From contig DQKS01000020.1 of NCBI GenBank assembly GCA_015660645.1, positions 1 to 34,083 of the forward strand: a DNA stretch of 34,083 nt, read 5' to 3'. The position numbers were made by a program, and so were the translations under genes. The notes beneath the pieces were generated by a model that worked only from the letters and a program-made list of their open reading frames with translations, was not told the origin of the DNA and did no database searches. Shown here piece after piece: positions 15,802 to 23,796 of the stretch. Origin of the DNA: Gammaproteobacteria bacterium (GTDB lineage: Bacteria; Pseudomonadota; Gammaproteobacteria; Magnimaribacterales; Magnimaribacteraceae). Numbering within the stretch: position 1 is the stretch's first letter; each line of letters begins with the position of its first letter.

Positions 15802-15830
15802 CTAACAACTTAAATGGTTTTAAGTAAAAT
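15802..15830 (+). promoter_or_regulatory. Candidate promoter giving a leaderless transcript
   Basis: CTAACA (15802-15807) and TAAAAT (15825-15830) are separated by 17 bases, each matching the sigma-70 hexamers at four or five positions. The GTG start of the next gene lies only six bases after the -10 element, where transcription would be expected to start. No Shine-Dalgarno is present in between. Confidence 0.4.
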
Positions 15831-15836
15831 ACAATT

Positions 15837-16241
15837 GTGAGATTAATTAATGCTGAATTAAATAAAGAAGATGCTTTAAAGAATATTTCACATAAAATTG
15901 AAGCTTTAAGCCATCTTAGTAAACCTGAATCAATCTTTCTATGTCAGACATTAAATGGTCAGATTCAAGATTTTACTAATTTATCTGTAGATAAAGATTT
16001 AACTGAAATTATTGGTTTAATAATTAAAGGTCATAGTGAAATGTCTCATAAGCTTTATTGGAAGCCTGAAGAGATAAACGATAACCTAAGAAGAATATAC
16101 CTGTTAACTCTTCCTATCATAGAAAAGAATTCTGTAGATGCTTTTAATTGGGTTCGTTTAAAAAAATTGAAAGATATCCGTTCGCTAAAAGTAATGGCAT
16201 TAAAATCTAAGAATAATATCTTGTATATTATTGATGTTTAG
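15837..16241 (+). CDS. Unrecognised hypothetical protein (134 aa)
   Basis: This 134-residue protein starts at GTG 15837 and I do not recognise its family. It has no signal peptide or membrane segment. The sequence is mostly alpha-helical by composition, with a leucine-rich middle (LTEIIGLIIKGHSEM, about 59-73) and a basic C-terminal part (RLKKLKDIRSLKVMALKSK) that could contact nucleic acid or a partner. The final ILYIIDV is hydrophobic. The 3' end overlaps the methyltransferase gene by 14 bases in convergent orientation. No in-frame ATG exists near the 5' end, so GTG is the only reasonable start. It sits divergent to a 59-residue small frame. Confidence 0.65.
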   Translation: MRLINAELNKEDALKNISHKIEALSHLSKPESIFLCQTLNGQIQDFTNLSVDKDLTEIIGLIIKGHSEMSHKLYWKPEEINDNLRRIYLLTLPIIEKNSVDAFNWVRLKKLKDIRSLKVMALKSKNNILYIIDV

Positions 16242-17016
16242 GTTTTGTAAAAAGTAGAGTCATTCTGTCACTTTCCCCTATTGCAGCGTATTTTTGCCTG
16301 TCTTCCTCTTTAAGTCTAAAAGTAGGCGGTAAAGTCCAAACGCCTTTCTTATAATCTTTAGTATCATTTGGATTGGCATTGATTTCAGATTTCGAAACTA
16401 ACTGGAATCCATGTTTAGTAGCAATTTCTATAGCTAAAGCCTCTGTTACATAACCGCTCTTTTTCATTATTTCAACGGAAGTACCAGGTTTTGCCCTATG
16501 CTCAACCACACCAAAGATCCCCCCTGGCTTGAGTGCTTTATAAGAGTTAAGAAAAATTAAATCCATTTGAGGTCCTAGCCAATTATGTAGATTACGAAAA
16601 GTTATAACAGCATCAATAGAATTAGATTCAGCAAGTTCTGAATCCAAGTTAACTAACTCAACTCTCCCATACATTGGATTTGAATCTATTTTATTATTAA
16701 ACTTTTGTCTTGATTTTGCATAATAATCACCTAATTCAGGATTAAAATGAGCAGCTATAAGTGTTCCGGGGTAATGTATATAGTTTGCTAATATTTCTGT
16801 ATACCAACCTCCTCCTGGTGAAAGCTCTACAACCGTCATATTAGACTCTATTCCAAAGAATGTTAGGGTTTCATGAGGATGCCTCGACATATCTCTTGTA
16901 ATATTAGTAGCTGACCTGTCACTGCTACTTATTGCTTTCTCTAAGTTATGAGATTGAATGGCACTTAAAGATAAAGCAAACATTATACAAAGGAGAGTTT
17001 TATATAATTTATTCAT
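16228..17016 (-). CDS. Exported class I methyltransferase-like protein (COG4798 type)
   Basis: This 262-residue protein resembles the predicted-methyltransferase group COG4798. A signal peptide covers about residues 1-22 (MNKLYKTLLCIMFALSLSAI), so the mature enzyme would be periplasmic. A Rossmann SAM-binding motif I lies at 62-76 (VVELSPGGGWYTEIL), and a motif IV-like DAVITFRNLHNW near 134-145. The ALKPGGIFGVVEHRA stretch is motif VI-like. SAM is not normally thought to be in the periplasm, so export is a puzzle known for this family. The gene follows the VWA gene after 55 bases on the same strand, with no terminator seen between. Function and substrate are unknown. Confidence 0.85.
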   Translation of the reverse strand: MNKLYKTLLCIMFALSLSAIQSHNLEKAISSSDRSATNITRDMSRHPHETLTFFGIESNMTVVELSPGGGWYTEILANYIHYPGTLIAAHFNPELGDYYAKSRQKFNNKIDSNPMYGRVELVNLDSELAESNSIDAVITFRNLHNWLGPQMDLIFLNSYKALKPGGIFGVVEHRAKPGTSVEIMKKSGYVTEALAIEIATKHGFQLVSKSEINANPNDTKDYKKGVWTLPPTFRLKEEDRQKYAAIGESDRMTLLFTKPKHQ

Positions 17017-17071
17017 AGATATTCTTTTTTAATTTAATAATAACACTGAAACTTAAAATCTTTAAGGATTG

Positions 17072-18406
17072 TTAAATCGCTGTTCTTAAAAGGGTTGCTA
17101 TGACTCTTTCAAGTTGATCTATAGATCCACATTGAAAGACCTTAGTGCAATAAGCTGAATAATTTGTCATAACTGAATCTCCAGTATTCCAACGGTATTT
17201 ACCTTCAGGATTTAACCAGTAGACTTGTTTGGCGCGTTCAAAAATTAATTTCATTAAATGTGTTTTTTCTGGGCCAAAGTTATTTCTTGCATCACCTAAT
17301 ATTACAACAGTTGTTTTTTTATCAATATCATCCAAACAAATGCTAATAAAATCTGAAAGTGCTTGTCCATAATCTGTGGAACCTCCTCCGTGTTTTTGCA
17401 GAGCTTTTTCTATTGCAGGTTCTAATTGCGCATCTTTAAAATCTTGTGTTACTTCACCTAAGTTTGAAGAAAAAACAAATGCTCTTATTTTAGAAACAAC
17501 TTCTGTAAGACTAAATAAAAACATTAACATGAAGCGAGCATATGCTCCCACTGAACCACTGACATCGCAAATTACTAAAATCTTAGGTCGATCTAATTTT
17601 TTATACGACCACTTTAAATTAAATAAAATGCCTTGGTTTACCCAGTTATCTCTTAGTGTCTTTCTAATATCAAGCTTGCCCCTTCGGAAATTTTTTCTTC
17701 TTCTGGAATGCATATTTGCTAATTTTTTTGCCATTCTTCTAACTAATGAATGGACTTCATGCAGATAAGATCTATCAATCTGGGCCATATTCATAGACTT
17801 AAAAACTTGCTCTCTTAATTGTTCACCTGATACATCTCCATGTAATAAAAATTGTTGCTGCACAAAATCGGAAACTCGCTCTCTTAAACCTGTTAGATGA
17901 GACCTTAGTTGTTGCTCTAAATCAGAAGGAACATCGCCATCATTCTGTTGTCCCATTAACATAATTTCATCTTCTAACTTTCCCACTCCCATTTGTTCTA
18001 AAATTCGTCTTGTAAAAACAGACCGTTGGGTAAAGTATTTTATCTCTCTAATTTCTGATTTTTCTCCCGCGTCAGCTATAGCTAACATTATTTCTGCTTG
18101 AGATCCTTCCAATAGAGTATTGGCAAGGTCTGAATTGCTCTCGCTGCCTTCTTGATCTTGACTGGGCAAATCTATTACTTTTAGAGTTTTAATCTCATCA
18201 GTAAAGAAATCATCAAAACAAGAGCTAAACTTGTCTTTTTCTTCTGGTGTCTTTGGTAAAACTATAGATAAAGTTCTCTTAAGGAGTTTTTTATTCCCAT
18301 AACCCACTCTGTCTATGACCTCCATTGCATCTAAGGTCTCTGCAGGAGAAACTCTTACATTAGCGTTTCTAAGAGCTTTGACAAAATCAGTTAAGACTCT
18401 TTCCAC
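17072..18406 (-). CDS. CoxE-like VWA-domain protein
   Basis: This 444-residue protein pairs with the MoxR ATPase gene just upstream, which it overlaps by 20 bases. Such MoxR plus VWA (CoxE, COG3552) pairs act as chaperone-like systems for metal-cofactor insertion or complex assembly. The C-terminal von Willebrand A fold has a complete MIDAS: DVSGS (281-285), the Thr in GGSTDYG (342-348) and Asp372 in GDARNN. The N-terminal half is helical and charged, with an arginine-rich MHSRRRKNFRRGK (232-244) before the VWA domain. No signal peptide is present, so it is cytosolic. The client of this pair is unknown; no Cox/molybdenum hydroxylase genes lie nearby. Confidence 0.9.
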   Translation of the reverse strand: MERVLTDFVKALRNANVRVSPAETLDAMEVIDRVGYGNKKLLKRTLSIVLPKTPEEKDKFSSCFDDFFTDEIKTLKVIDLPSQDQEGSESNSDLANTLLEGSQAEIMLAIADAGEKSEIREIKYFTQRSVFTRRILEQMGVGKLEDEIMLMGQQNDGDVPSDLEQQLRSHLTGLRERVSDFVQQQFLLHGDVSGEQLREQVFKSMNMAQIDRSYLHEVHSLVRRMAKKLANMHSRRRKNFRRGKLDIRKTLRDNWVNQGILFNLKWSYKKLDRPKILVICDVSGSVGAYARFMLMFLFSLTEVVSKIRAFVFSSNLGEVTQDFKDAQLEPAIEKALQKHGGGSTDYGQALSDFISICLDDIDKKTTVVILGDARNNFGPEKTHLMKLIFERAKQVYWLNPEGKYRWNTGDSVMTNYSAYCTKVFQCGSIDQLERVIATLLRTAI

Positions 18407-19340
18407 TTGGTGACCCCATAGAATCTGAAATTAATCTTGGAACTTCTTTAGCAACAACATCTATATCTTGTTGGTGTTTTAATAAAACATTCAAAGTATT
18501 TGTGGCTAATTCAGCATCTAATTCCTCGCTGTTTAGTAAAATGAGCGTCTTCGCCCAATCAATAGTTTCACTAATTGCTGGGTGCTTCTTTAAATCAAGT
18601 TCTCTTATGCCCTGAACAAAATCTACCAGTTGTTTCTGTAAAGATTTTTTAATTTCTGGGACCCTGGCTTGTATTATTTGTCTTTCTAATTTTGCTTCAG
18701 GAAATGGTATATACAAGTGAAGACAGCGTCTTTTTAACGCATCGCCTATTTCTCTACTATTATTACTTGTTAACATAACCAAAGGCTTAACCGTGGCTTT
18801 TCTAACCCCAAGTTCAGGTATAGATATTTGGAATTCTGAAAGAATTTCCAATAACAAGGCTTCAAACTCTTCATCTGCCTTATCTACTTCATCTATCAAT
18901 AAAACGGCGCCATCCTCATTCGTGAGGGCTTGTAAAAGCGGTCGTGATTCAAGGAAATCCTCTGAAAAGAATATATCTTCGAAATCCATAAGGCGGTTTA
19001 AAGACTCTTTGAGTCCTTTCGCACCTTCTAGGACTTCTTGCATTTGTTCTTTTAGAATTTGGGTGTAAAGTAGCTGTTTTCCATATCTCCATTCATAAAG
19101 TGCTTTTGACTCATCTAGACCTTCGTAGCATTGCAATCTAATTATTTCTTTCTCGAAATGTAAAGCTGCTGTATTTGCTAGCTCTGTTTTTCCAACACCA
19201 GGAGGGCCTTCTATTAAAATTGGTTTTTCTAATTGTGAAGCAAGGTAAACTGCAGTGGCAATTTGCTTGCTACATATATATCCGTGCTTTGAGAACCCTT
19301 TAGTAATCTCCTTAATAGCCTTTTCTGGTCCTTCACTCAT
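18387..19340 (-). CDS. MoxR-family AAA+ ATPase
   Basis: This 317-residue AAA+ ATPase belongs to the MoxR family. The Walker A motif is GPPGVGKT (45-52). Walker B is VLLIDEVDKAD (146-156), and sensor-like TSNN appears in VMLTSNNSREIGDALKRRC (about 188-206). MoxR proteins remodel protein complexes with a VWA partner; here the VWA gene follows with a 20-base overlap, so the two are translated together. The gene is preceded by an alpha/beta hydrolase with a one-base overlap (TAATG-like junction at 19340). The length is normal and all ATPase motifs look intact. Confidence 0.93.
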   Translation of the reverse strand: MSEGPEKAIKEITKGFSKHGYICSKQIATAVYLASQLEKPILIEGPPGVGKTELANTAALHFEKEIIRLQCYEGLDESKALYEWRYGKQLLYTQILKEQMQEVLEGAKGLKESLNRLMDFEDIFFSEDFLESRPLLQALTNEDGAVLLIDEVDKADEEFEALLLEILSEFQISIPELGVRKATVKPLVMLTSNNSREIGDALKRRCLHLYIPFPEAKLERQIIQARVPEIKKSLQKQLVDFVQGIRELDLKKHPAISETIDWAKTLILLNSEELDAELATNTLNVLLKHQQDIDVVAKEVPRLISDSMGSPSGKSLN

Positions 19341-20194
19341 TAAACTACTCCTAGTATTTTTTTTAATTCTTCTACAACCTTTAAAGGATCGTCAATAAAA
19401 AGATGATGCATTGTTCCCGGAACACCTACAACCCTATCGTCAGGTAAATTTCCGACGTACTTAGTATATTCAACCAACTCCGCAGGAAAAATTTGGCTCA
19501 TTAAACCATAGACAAGGTAAACAGGACACGCTGGAGACATAAGAATATCTGTTAAATCAGAAGATTGATAAGACTTCATCATCTTTCCATCTGACTTTAA
19601 TTGCCACCCTTCAGAATTTTCTTTAAAAGAATTTTTAGCAATATATTTAAGAATGTAATCATTCCTGCATGGTTGTGGCGGTATTAACCTAAAACTTTCT
19701 ATTGCGCTTTCGAGGCTCTCATAAATGAAATCAGCCCGTATCATAGATTTACCCATTGATCTGATCTTATCTGGAGGTAAGACTACGATAGAATCAAGTA
19801 AGATTAATTTATTAAATATTTCAGGAAAAAATGAAGTAGCTTTTAAAGAAATTGAACCCCCCATACTATGGGCAATAAAACTTGCTGAACTCCAATTTAG
19901 ATCTTCACAAACAGCTTTTAACTCTCTTGCATACGACTCTTGCGAGTATTCTCCTCTGTGCTCACTATCCCCATTTCCAGATAAATTAATTGCTGCAATA
20001 GAATAGTTATCTAAAAAATGTGGTGCTATAAAATCCCACCAATTAGCATTCGCACTATAACCATGAACGAAAAATAATCCTGGTTTTGTTGAATCTCCCC
20101 ATAGAGCGTAATGAATTTTGGCACCGTCAACCTTGACGAAATGATTCTCTGGCTTTCTATTAATAGCAGAGACAAACCATTCAGGTGAACTCAT
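19340..20194 (-). CDS. Alpha/beta-fold hydrolase
   Basis: This is a 284-residue alpha/beta hydrolase. The oxyanion region is HGYSANANWW (44-53), the nucleophile is Ser110 in AHSMGGS, and a late His in GTMHHLFIDDP (about 259-269) completes a probable triad. There is no signal peptide. It lies 14 bases after the aminotransferase and touches the MoxR gene, so it belongs to a four-gene operon (aminotransferase, hydrolase, MoxR, VWA). Family assignment is clear; substrate and its link to the MoxR/VWA pair are unknown. Confidence 0.87.
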   Translation of the reverse strand: MSSPEWFVSAINRKPENHFVKVDGAKIHYALWGDSTKPGLFFVHGYSANANWWDFIAPHFLDNYSIAAINLSGNGDSEHRGEYSQESYARELKAVCEDLNWSSASFIAHSMGGSISLKATSFFPEIFNKLILLDSIVVLPPDKIRSMGKSMIRADFIYESLESAIESFRLIPPQPCRNDYILKYIAKNSFKENSEGWQLKSDGKMMKSYQSSDLTDILMSPACPVYLVYGLMSQIFPAELVEYTKYVGNLPDDRVVGVPGTMHHLFIDDPLKVVEELKKILGVV

Positions 20195-20208
20195 TTTTTA
20201 TTCAATCC

Positions 20209-21528
20209 TTAAGCTATACTGCGTATAGCCTTTTTTAATGCTTCAATAATTATTTCAATATGCTGAGGTTCTGCAATTAAAGATGGAGAGAGGATTAAAA
20301 ATTCACCTGAAAACCTAACCATCACATCGTTTTCATAACAATGCTGAAAAACTTTTGAAGCAAACTCTGTAGCAGGAATTGGATCTGACCTGAAATGCAC
20401 AGCACCCATCAATCCAATATTTCTTATATCAACTACTTGATCTTCACCATTTAAACTATGAATAGCTTCTTCAAAAATAGGCTCAAGTTCTTTTGCTTTT
20501 TGAAACAACCCTTCCTCTTCATAAACTTCAAGTGTTGCTAAACCAGCAGCTGCAGCAACGGGATGCCCCGAGTATGTATAACCATGAAATAATTCGATCA
20601 TATTCTCTGGTCCTTGCATAATGCTATCGTGTATTTCATTCTTAAAAGCAACAGCGCTCATAGGTACAACTGCTCCTGTTAGACCTTTAGCCATTGTGAT
20701 GATATCTGGAGTTACGTCAAAACGGTTGGCGGCAAAAGAGTCTCCCAAGCGTCCAAATCCAGTAATGACTTCATCAAAAATTAATAAGATGTTGTGCTTG
20801 GTGCATATTTCTTTAATTCTCTCCAGATATCCTACTGGAGGAACAATGACGCCTCCCGCACCTGTAACCGGCTCAATAATAACTGCTGCTACTGTTGATG
20901 GATCCTGTAAAACTAAAATGTTTTCTAACTCATCTGCAAGATGGAGTCCCCATGTAGGTTGACCCTTTGAAAAAGCCATCTCATTAAAATTTAAGGTATG
21001 AGGCAAATGATCTATTCCAGGTAATAGAGGACCAAAAGACTTTCTGTTAGGAGTAATACCTCCTACTGAAACTCCACCAAAATTAACGCCGTGATAGCCT
21101 TTTTCTCTTCCAATGAATTTTGTTCTCTGCCCTTCTCCTTTTGCTACGTGATAAGCCAAGGCTACTTTTAGAGCGGTCTCAACGGCTTCAGAACCTGAAT
21201 TTCCAAAAAAAATCTTATCTAAACCGTCAGGAGTCAAATCAGCTATTTTTTCTGCCAATTCAAAAGCTTTTGGGTGCGACATATTAAAGGCCGTAGCATA
21301 ATCAAGAATTGCTACCTGATCCTGTACGGCTTTGACAATCTTAGGATGGCAGTGACCTGCATTGCAACACCATAAACCTGCTATAGCATCTAAGACCTTT
21401 CTTCCATCTTGAGTTTCGTAGTACATTCCTTCTGATGCTACTAATAGTCTAGGATCAGATTTAAATTCTCTATTTGGTGTAAAAGGAATCCAATAATTAT
21501 CAAGATTTAAATTTTGTAATTCTTTCAT
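20209..21528 (-). CDS. Class III omega-amino acid:pyruvate aminotransferase-type enzyme
   Basis: This 439-residue class III PLP aminotransferase resembles beta-alanine/omega-amino acid:pyruvate transaminases. The PLP lysine is K281 in MAKGLTGAVVPM, the pyridine-nitrogen Asp is D252 in LLIFDEVITGFGR, and SGSEAVETALK (111-121) is the phosphate-binding loop. GLWCCNAGHCHP (51-62) is characteristic. Such enzymes move an amino group from beta-alanine, taurine or a diamine/amine to pyruvate or another keto acid. The gene leads the hydrolase-MoxR-VWA operon. A TetR-type regulator starts divergently 287 bases away and could control it. Exact amine donor is not readable from sequence. Confidence 0.9.
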   Translation of the reverse strand: MKELQNLNLDNYWIPFTPNREFKSDPRLLVASEGMYYETQDGRKVLDAIAGLWCCNAGHCHPKIVKAVQDQVAILDYATAFNMSHPKAFELAEKIADLTPDGLDKIFFGNSGSEAVETALKVALAYHVAKGEGQRTKFIGREKGYHGVNFGGVSVGGITPNRKSFGPLLPGIDHLPHTLNFNEMAFSKGQPTWGLHLADELENILVLQDPSTVAAVIIEPVTGAGGVIVPPVGYLERIKEICTKHNILLIFDEVITGFGRLGDSFAANRFDVTPDIITMAKGLTGAVVPMSAVAFKNEIHDSIMQGPENMIELFHGYTYSGHPVAAAAGLATLEVYEEEGLFQKAKELEPIFEEAIHSLNGEDQVVDIRNIGLMGAVHFRSDPIPATEFASKVFQHCYENDVMVRFSGEFLILSPSLIAEPQHIEIIIEALKKAIRSIA

Positions 21529-21548
21529 ATTTATTTCTTTATTTTAGT

Positions 21549-21692
21549 TTATTGTTGATCCATCAATCTTTTACCAGCTAGGGCTGTGAATAGAATGACT
21601 AAGGGCATACACATTAACAAAAATGGCAAAAAATCAGAAGGATAAATATCATTCAACAGCCAACTAAAAAAATAGGATTTAAAACTTAACAA
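21549..21692 (-). other. Possible small membrane ORF (47 codons, TTG start)
   Basis: Within the gap between the aminotransferase and TetR genes, the minus strand has an open frame ending at TAA 21549-21551. Its most upstream usable start I see is TTG at 21690-21692. The product would have a hydrophobic helix (FLPFLLMCMPLVILFTALAG) and a short charged end KRLMDQQ. There is no convincing ribosome site, only GGGG about ten bases upstream. It could be a small membrane protein, a decayed gene end or chance. Confidence 0.2.
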
Positions 21693-21715
21693 GGAAAAAT
21701 TACCCCAGGAAGAGA

Positions 21716-21746
21716 TTGAAAATTATCGGAAAAAAATAGATATAAT
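21716..21746 (+). promoter_or_regulatory. Candidate promoter of the TetR gene
   Basis: TTGAAA (21716-21721) and a perfect TATAAT (21741-21746) are separated by 19 bases, slightly longer than ideal. It points toward the TetR-family gene, with an expected start of transcription near 21753 and a leader of about 60 bases. Confidence 0.45.
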
Positions 21747-21815
21747 ATTTTCATTTTATTAAGCTTAGGTATGAAATAAAATATATAGTCTTTTTTGGAG
21801 AATAAAGTCAAAGAT

Positions 21816-22409
21816 ATGGTCTTAGAGATTCACACACCTAACATACCTAAACAAGATAGAAGTCTTAAACGTTATAAGAATGCACTTCAAACTGCTGATT
21901 TAATTCTTACTGAAAAGGGCATACACGCTGTAACCATTAAAGAGATTGCAAAATTATCTGGTTTGAAACGGTCTTCTCTATATAAATTCTTTCCAAGTAA
22001 TCTAGCCATTTTATATGCATTATCTGAACAACATCTTAATAAGCTTTTAGATATGTTAGATGCCAACATGCTTAATGCTGATTTTAATAAATCATCGGAT
22101 TTTATAAATCTAATTATTGATCTATTAAGCATCTATTTAAATGAGCAAAAAGGTTCGTCAATTATTTTCTTAAGTCGTGATCTGCCTACAAAATCAGAAC
22201 TCTCAATGTATTCAAAAAATCTTTTAGCTGCAGAGGTAATTAAAAAAATAAATCAAAAAAGTACTAAAACAAATAACGAAAGACTATCTAATATTCTTAG
22301 CATTATTGTTTCACTATTATCTCAAGGCTTTTCAGAAGAAGGGTTAATTAGTCCGAGAGTTGTGAATGAAACAAAAAGAGCTTCACTTGCTTATTTAGCT
22401 GCTTACTAA
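21816..22409 (+). CDS. TetR-family transcriptional regulator
   Basis: With the ATG at 21816 the protein has 197 residues, normal for TetR regulators; a TTG at 21795 would add seven. I prefer ATG because TTG has no ribosome site, although the GGAG before the ATG is 15 bases away. The N-terminal helix-turn-helix lies at about 36-62, with TIKEIAKLSGLKRSSLYKFFPS matching the family in order. The C-terminal ligand domain is not recognisable. The gene is divergent from the aminotransferase operon, a classic arrangement for a repressor controlling its neighbour and itself. Its stop lies one base before the convergent SRAP gene's end. Confidence 0.85.
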   Translation: MVLEIHTPNIPKQDRSLKRYKNALQTADLILTEKGIHAVTIKEIAKLSGLKRSSLYKFFPSNLAILYALSEQHLNKLLDMLDANMLNADFNKSSDFINLIIDLLSIYLNEQKGSSIIFLSRDLPTKSELSMYSKNLLAAEVIKKINQKSTKTNNERLSNILSIIVSLLSQGFSEEGLISPRVVNETKRASLAYLAAY

Positions 22410-22410
22410 A

Positions 22411-22998
22411 TTAATACTGAACTTCAAATACACAATTTTTATCATTATGGTTTGGATTATTTACATAAGTTGAGACTGGATAAAATTCTATCTTGTTTGA
22501 GATTACTTCGTCAAAAGAAATTAATTCATTGCTTTGAAGCCAATCTTTATAATGACTTCTCTGCACTATATAAGGCATTCTTTCGTGTATATGCTTAAGA
22601 TGTCCAACGGCACTAGTTGTGACAATCGCACAACCCACCTCTCCTCTATAACCTCCATAGACACCACCAAAACAAAAAGCTTCGCCATCAAGATGATGAA
22701 AGAAGGGAATTTTTTTATCTCCTTCTCCTTTCCATTCATACCAGCCATCAGCAGGTATTAAGCACCTACCTGAATTCTCAAAAGAAGGTTTAGTAGATAA
22801 AGTTTCTGATCTGGCATTGACTAAATTAAAAGGTTTTTCAGCCCAGAACGGGGTAAAACCCCATTTAATATAATGTAACTTCTCAGTCATGACAGCTATT
22901 TTTTGGCCTGGAGCTATATTAAAACTAGGGGTTATCTCTTCTCCGTCAAATTGAGTCTGAAACACCGAGGTATTTCTAATAGTAAACCTTCCACACAT
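22411..22998 (-). CDS. SRAP (YedK/HMCES) abasic-site processing protein
   Basis: This is a SRAP-domain protein that forms a covalent thiazolidine link to abasic sites in single-stranded DNA, shielding them during replication. The start was set at ATG 22996-22998 rather than an upstream TTG, because the reactive cysteine must be residue 2 after methionine removal; this gives MCGRFT and 195 residues. The other active-site positions are present: Asn61 in NARSET, Glu88 in DGWYEW and His138 in HERMP. The length is close to E. coli YedK (222 residues) but a little short. It sits between the TetR gene and the T2SS operon and probably has its own promoter (23010-23039). Confidence 0.92.
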   Translation of the reverse strand: MCGRFTIRNTSVFQTQFDGEEITPSFNIAPGQKIAVMTEKLHYIKWGFTPFWAEKPFNLVNARSETLSTKPSFENSGRCLIPADGWYEWKGEGDKKIPFFHHLDGEAFCFGGVYGGYRGEVGCAIVTTSAVGHLKHIHERMPYIVQRSHYKDWLQSNELISFDEVISNKIEFYPVSTYVNNPNHNDKNCVFEVQY

Positions 22999-23009
22999 AT
23001 ACAATATTC

Positions 23010-23039
23010 ATTTTGACTACAGAAATGCATAAAGGTCAA
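23010..23039 (-). promoter_or_regulatory. Candidate promoter of the SRAP gene
   Basis: On the minus strand TTGACC (23034-23039) is followed after 18 bases by CAAAAT (23010-23015), 11 bases before the SRAP ATG. The -35 is good (five of six), the -10 moderate. It would give a very short leader with no Shine-Dalgarno. It also lies just after the end of gspN, where I see no clear terminator. Confidence 0.35.
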
Positions 23040-23076
23040 TTTTTTTCTAACCGTAGTTTCATTCTGAGAATTTTTT

Positions 23077-23796
23077 TCATAAATAATTTATTAAATCTAC
23101 AAGATTCCCTTTAGCTTTTATAGAAGGATCTAAGTCTAGTCGGAATTTACCTAACTCTTTAATTTTTGATGACACCCTTTCTGAGCTTGCTTCCATTGTG
23201 TATTTCATAGATGGATCAATTAACAAAGTACCTTTTAACTTATTTGGATTTAAAGTACTAAATTTTAGTTCCAAGAATGCCCCTTTACACTGTAAGGAAG
23301 ACTGTACATAAAGATTTTGTGAGAAGATTCCAAACAAATCTAAAACTTTAGCCTCGGCTTTTCCTATAGCTTTCAAACATCCAGATTTGTTAAACAATAA
23401 TTGATTAATAGAACCAGTAGTAGAAGAAATAGGAGTATTCAGTTTTTTTGTGTTACTACTTATTAAACTAAAATCTAAATCTTCAATCAAATAAGTACCT
23501 ACTAAAGACCTGCCAAGCCTTCCTTTTATGTTTATATTGGGTCCTTCTAGCTTTATAAAAAAAATTGACCTTCCTTTTATCACATCAAATAAAGATAATC
23601 TGACTTGTAAATCACCAAGATAATTATCTTTAAAGTAAATATCTAAAAGCTCTCCATCCCACCAAAATCCTTTAGCTGATTTGTATGAGATTTTATTGGA
23701 ATCATCTAATAATAAGCTTACACCCCTCATAGGAAAGCTGCCTATTATTAAGGTTAAAAAGATTAGTAATGTTAAAAAAATATATCTAATCTTCAT
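23077..23796 (-). CDS. gspN: T2SS protein GspN
   Basis: This 239-residue protein closes the type II secretion operon. An N-terminal membrane anchor (about 3-22, IRYIFLTLLIFLTLIIGSF) is followed by a periplasmic beta-rich region. The early SAKGFWWDGEL (39-49) recalls the short tryptophan/glycine repeat near the start of GspN proteins. GspN is a poorly conserved and non-essential T2SS component, so position is an important part of the assignment. The ATG follows the gspM stop with no gap (23796/23797). Length is close to usual (about 250). Confidence 0.8.
   Translation of the reverse strand: MKIRYIFLTLLIFLTLIIGSFPMRGVSLLLDDSNKISYKSAKGFWWDGELLDIYFKDNYLGDLQVRLSLFDVIKGRSIFFIKLEGPNINIKGRLGRSLVGTYLIEDLDFSLISSNTKKLNTPISSTTGSINQLLFNKSGCLKAIGKAEAKVLDLFGIFSQNLYVQSSLQCKGAFLELKFSTLNPNKLKGTLLIDPSMKYTMEASSERVSSKIKELGKFRLDLDPSIKAKGNLVDLINYL

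Noticed and set aside
17040-17070. Terminator between the VWA and methyltransferase genes
   Set aside because: CTTAAA/TTTAAG is a short A/T stem with a three-base loop and no T-run directly after it.
22534-22761. Frames of 60-75 codons on both strands within the SRAP gene
   Set aside because: They overlap the conserved SRAP coding sequence in other frames.
23040-23076. Terminator after gspN
   Set aside because: The short repeats there give stems of only four to five pairs with too small a loop.
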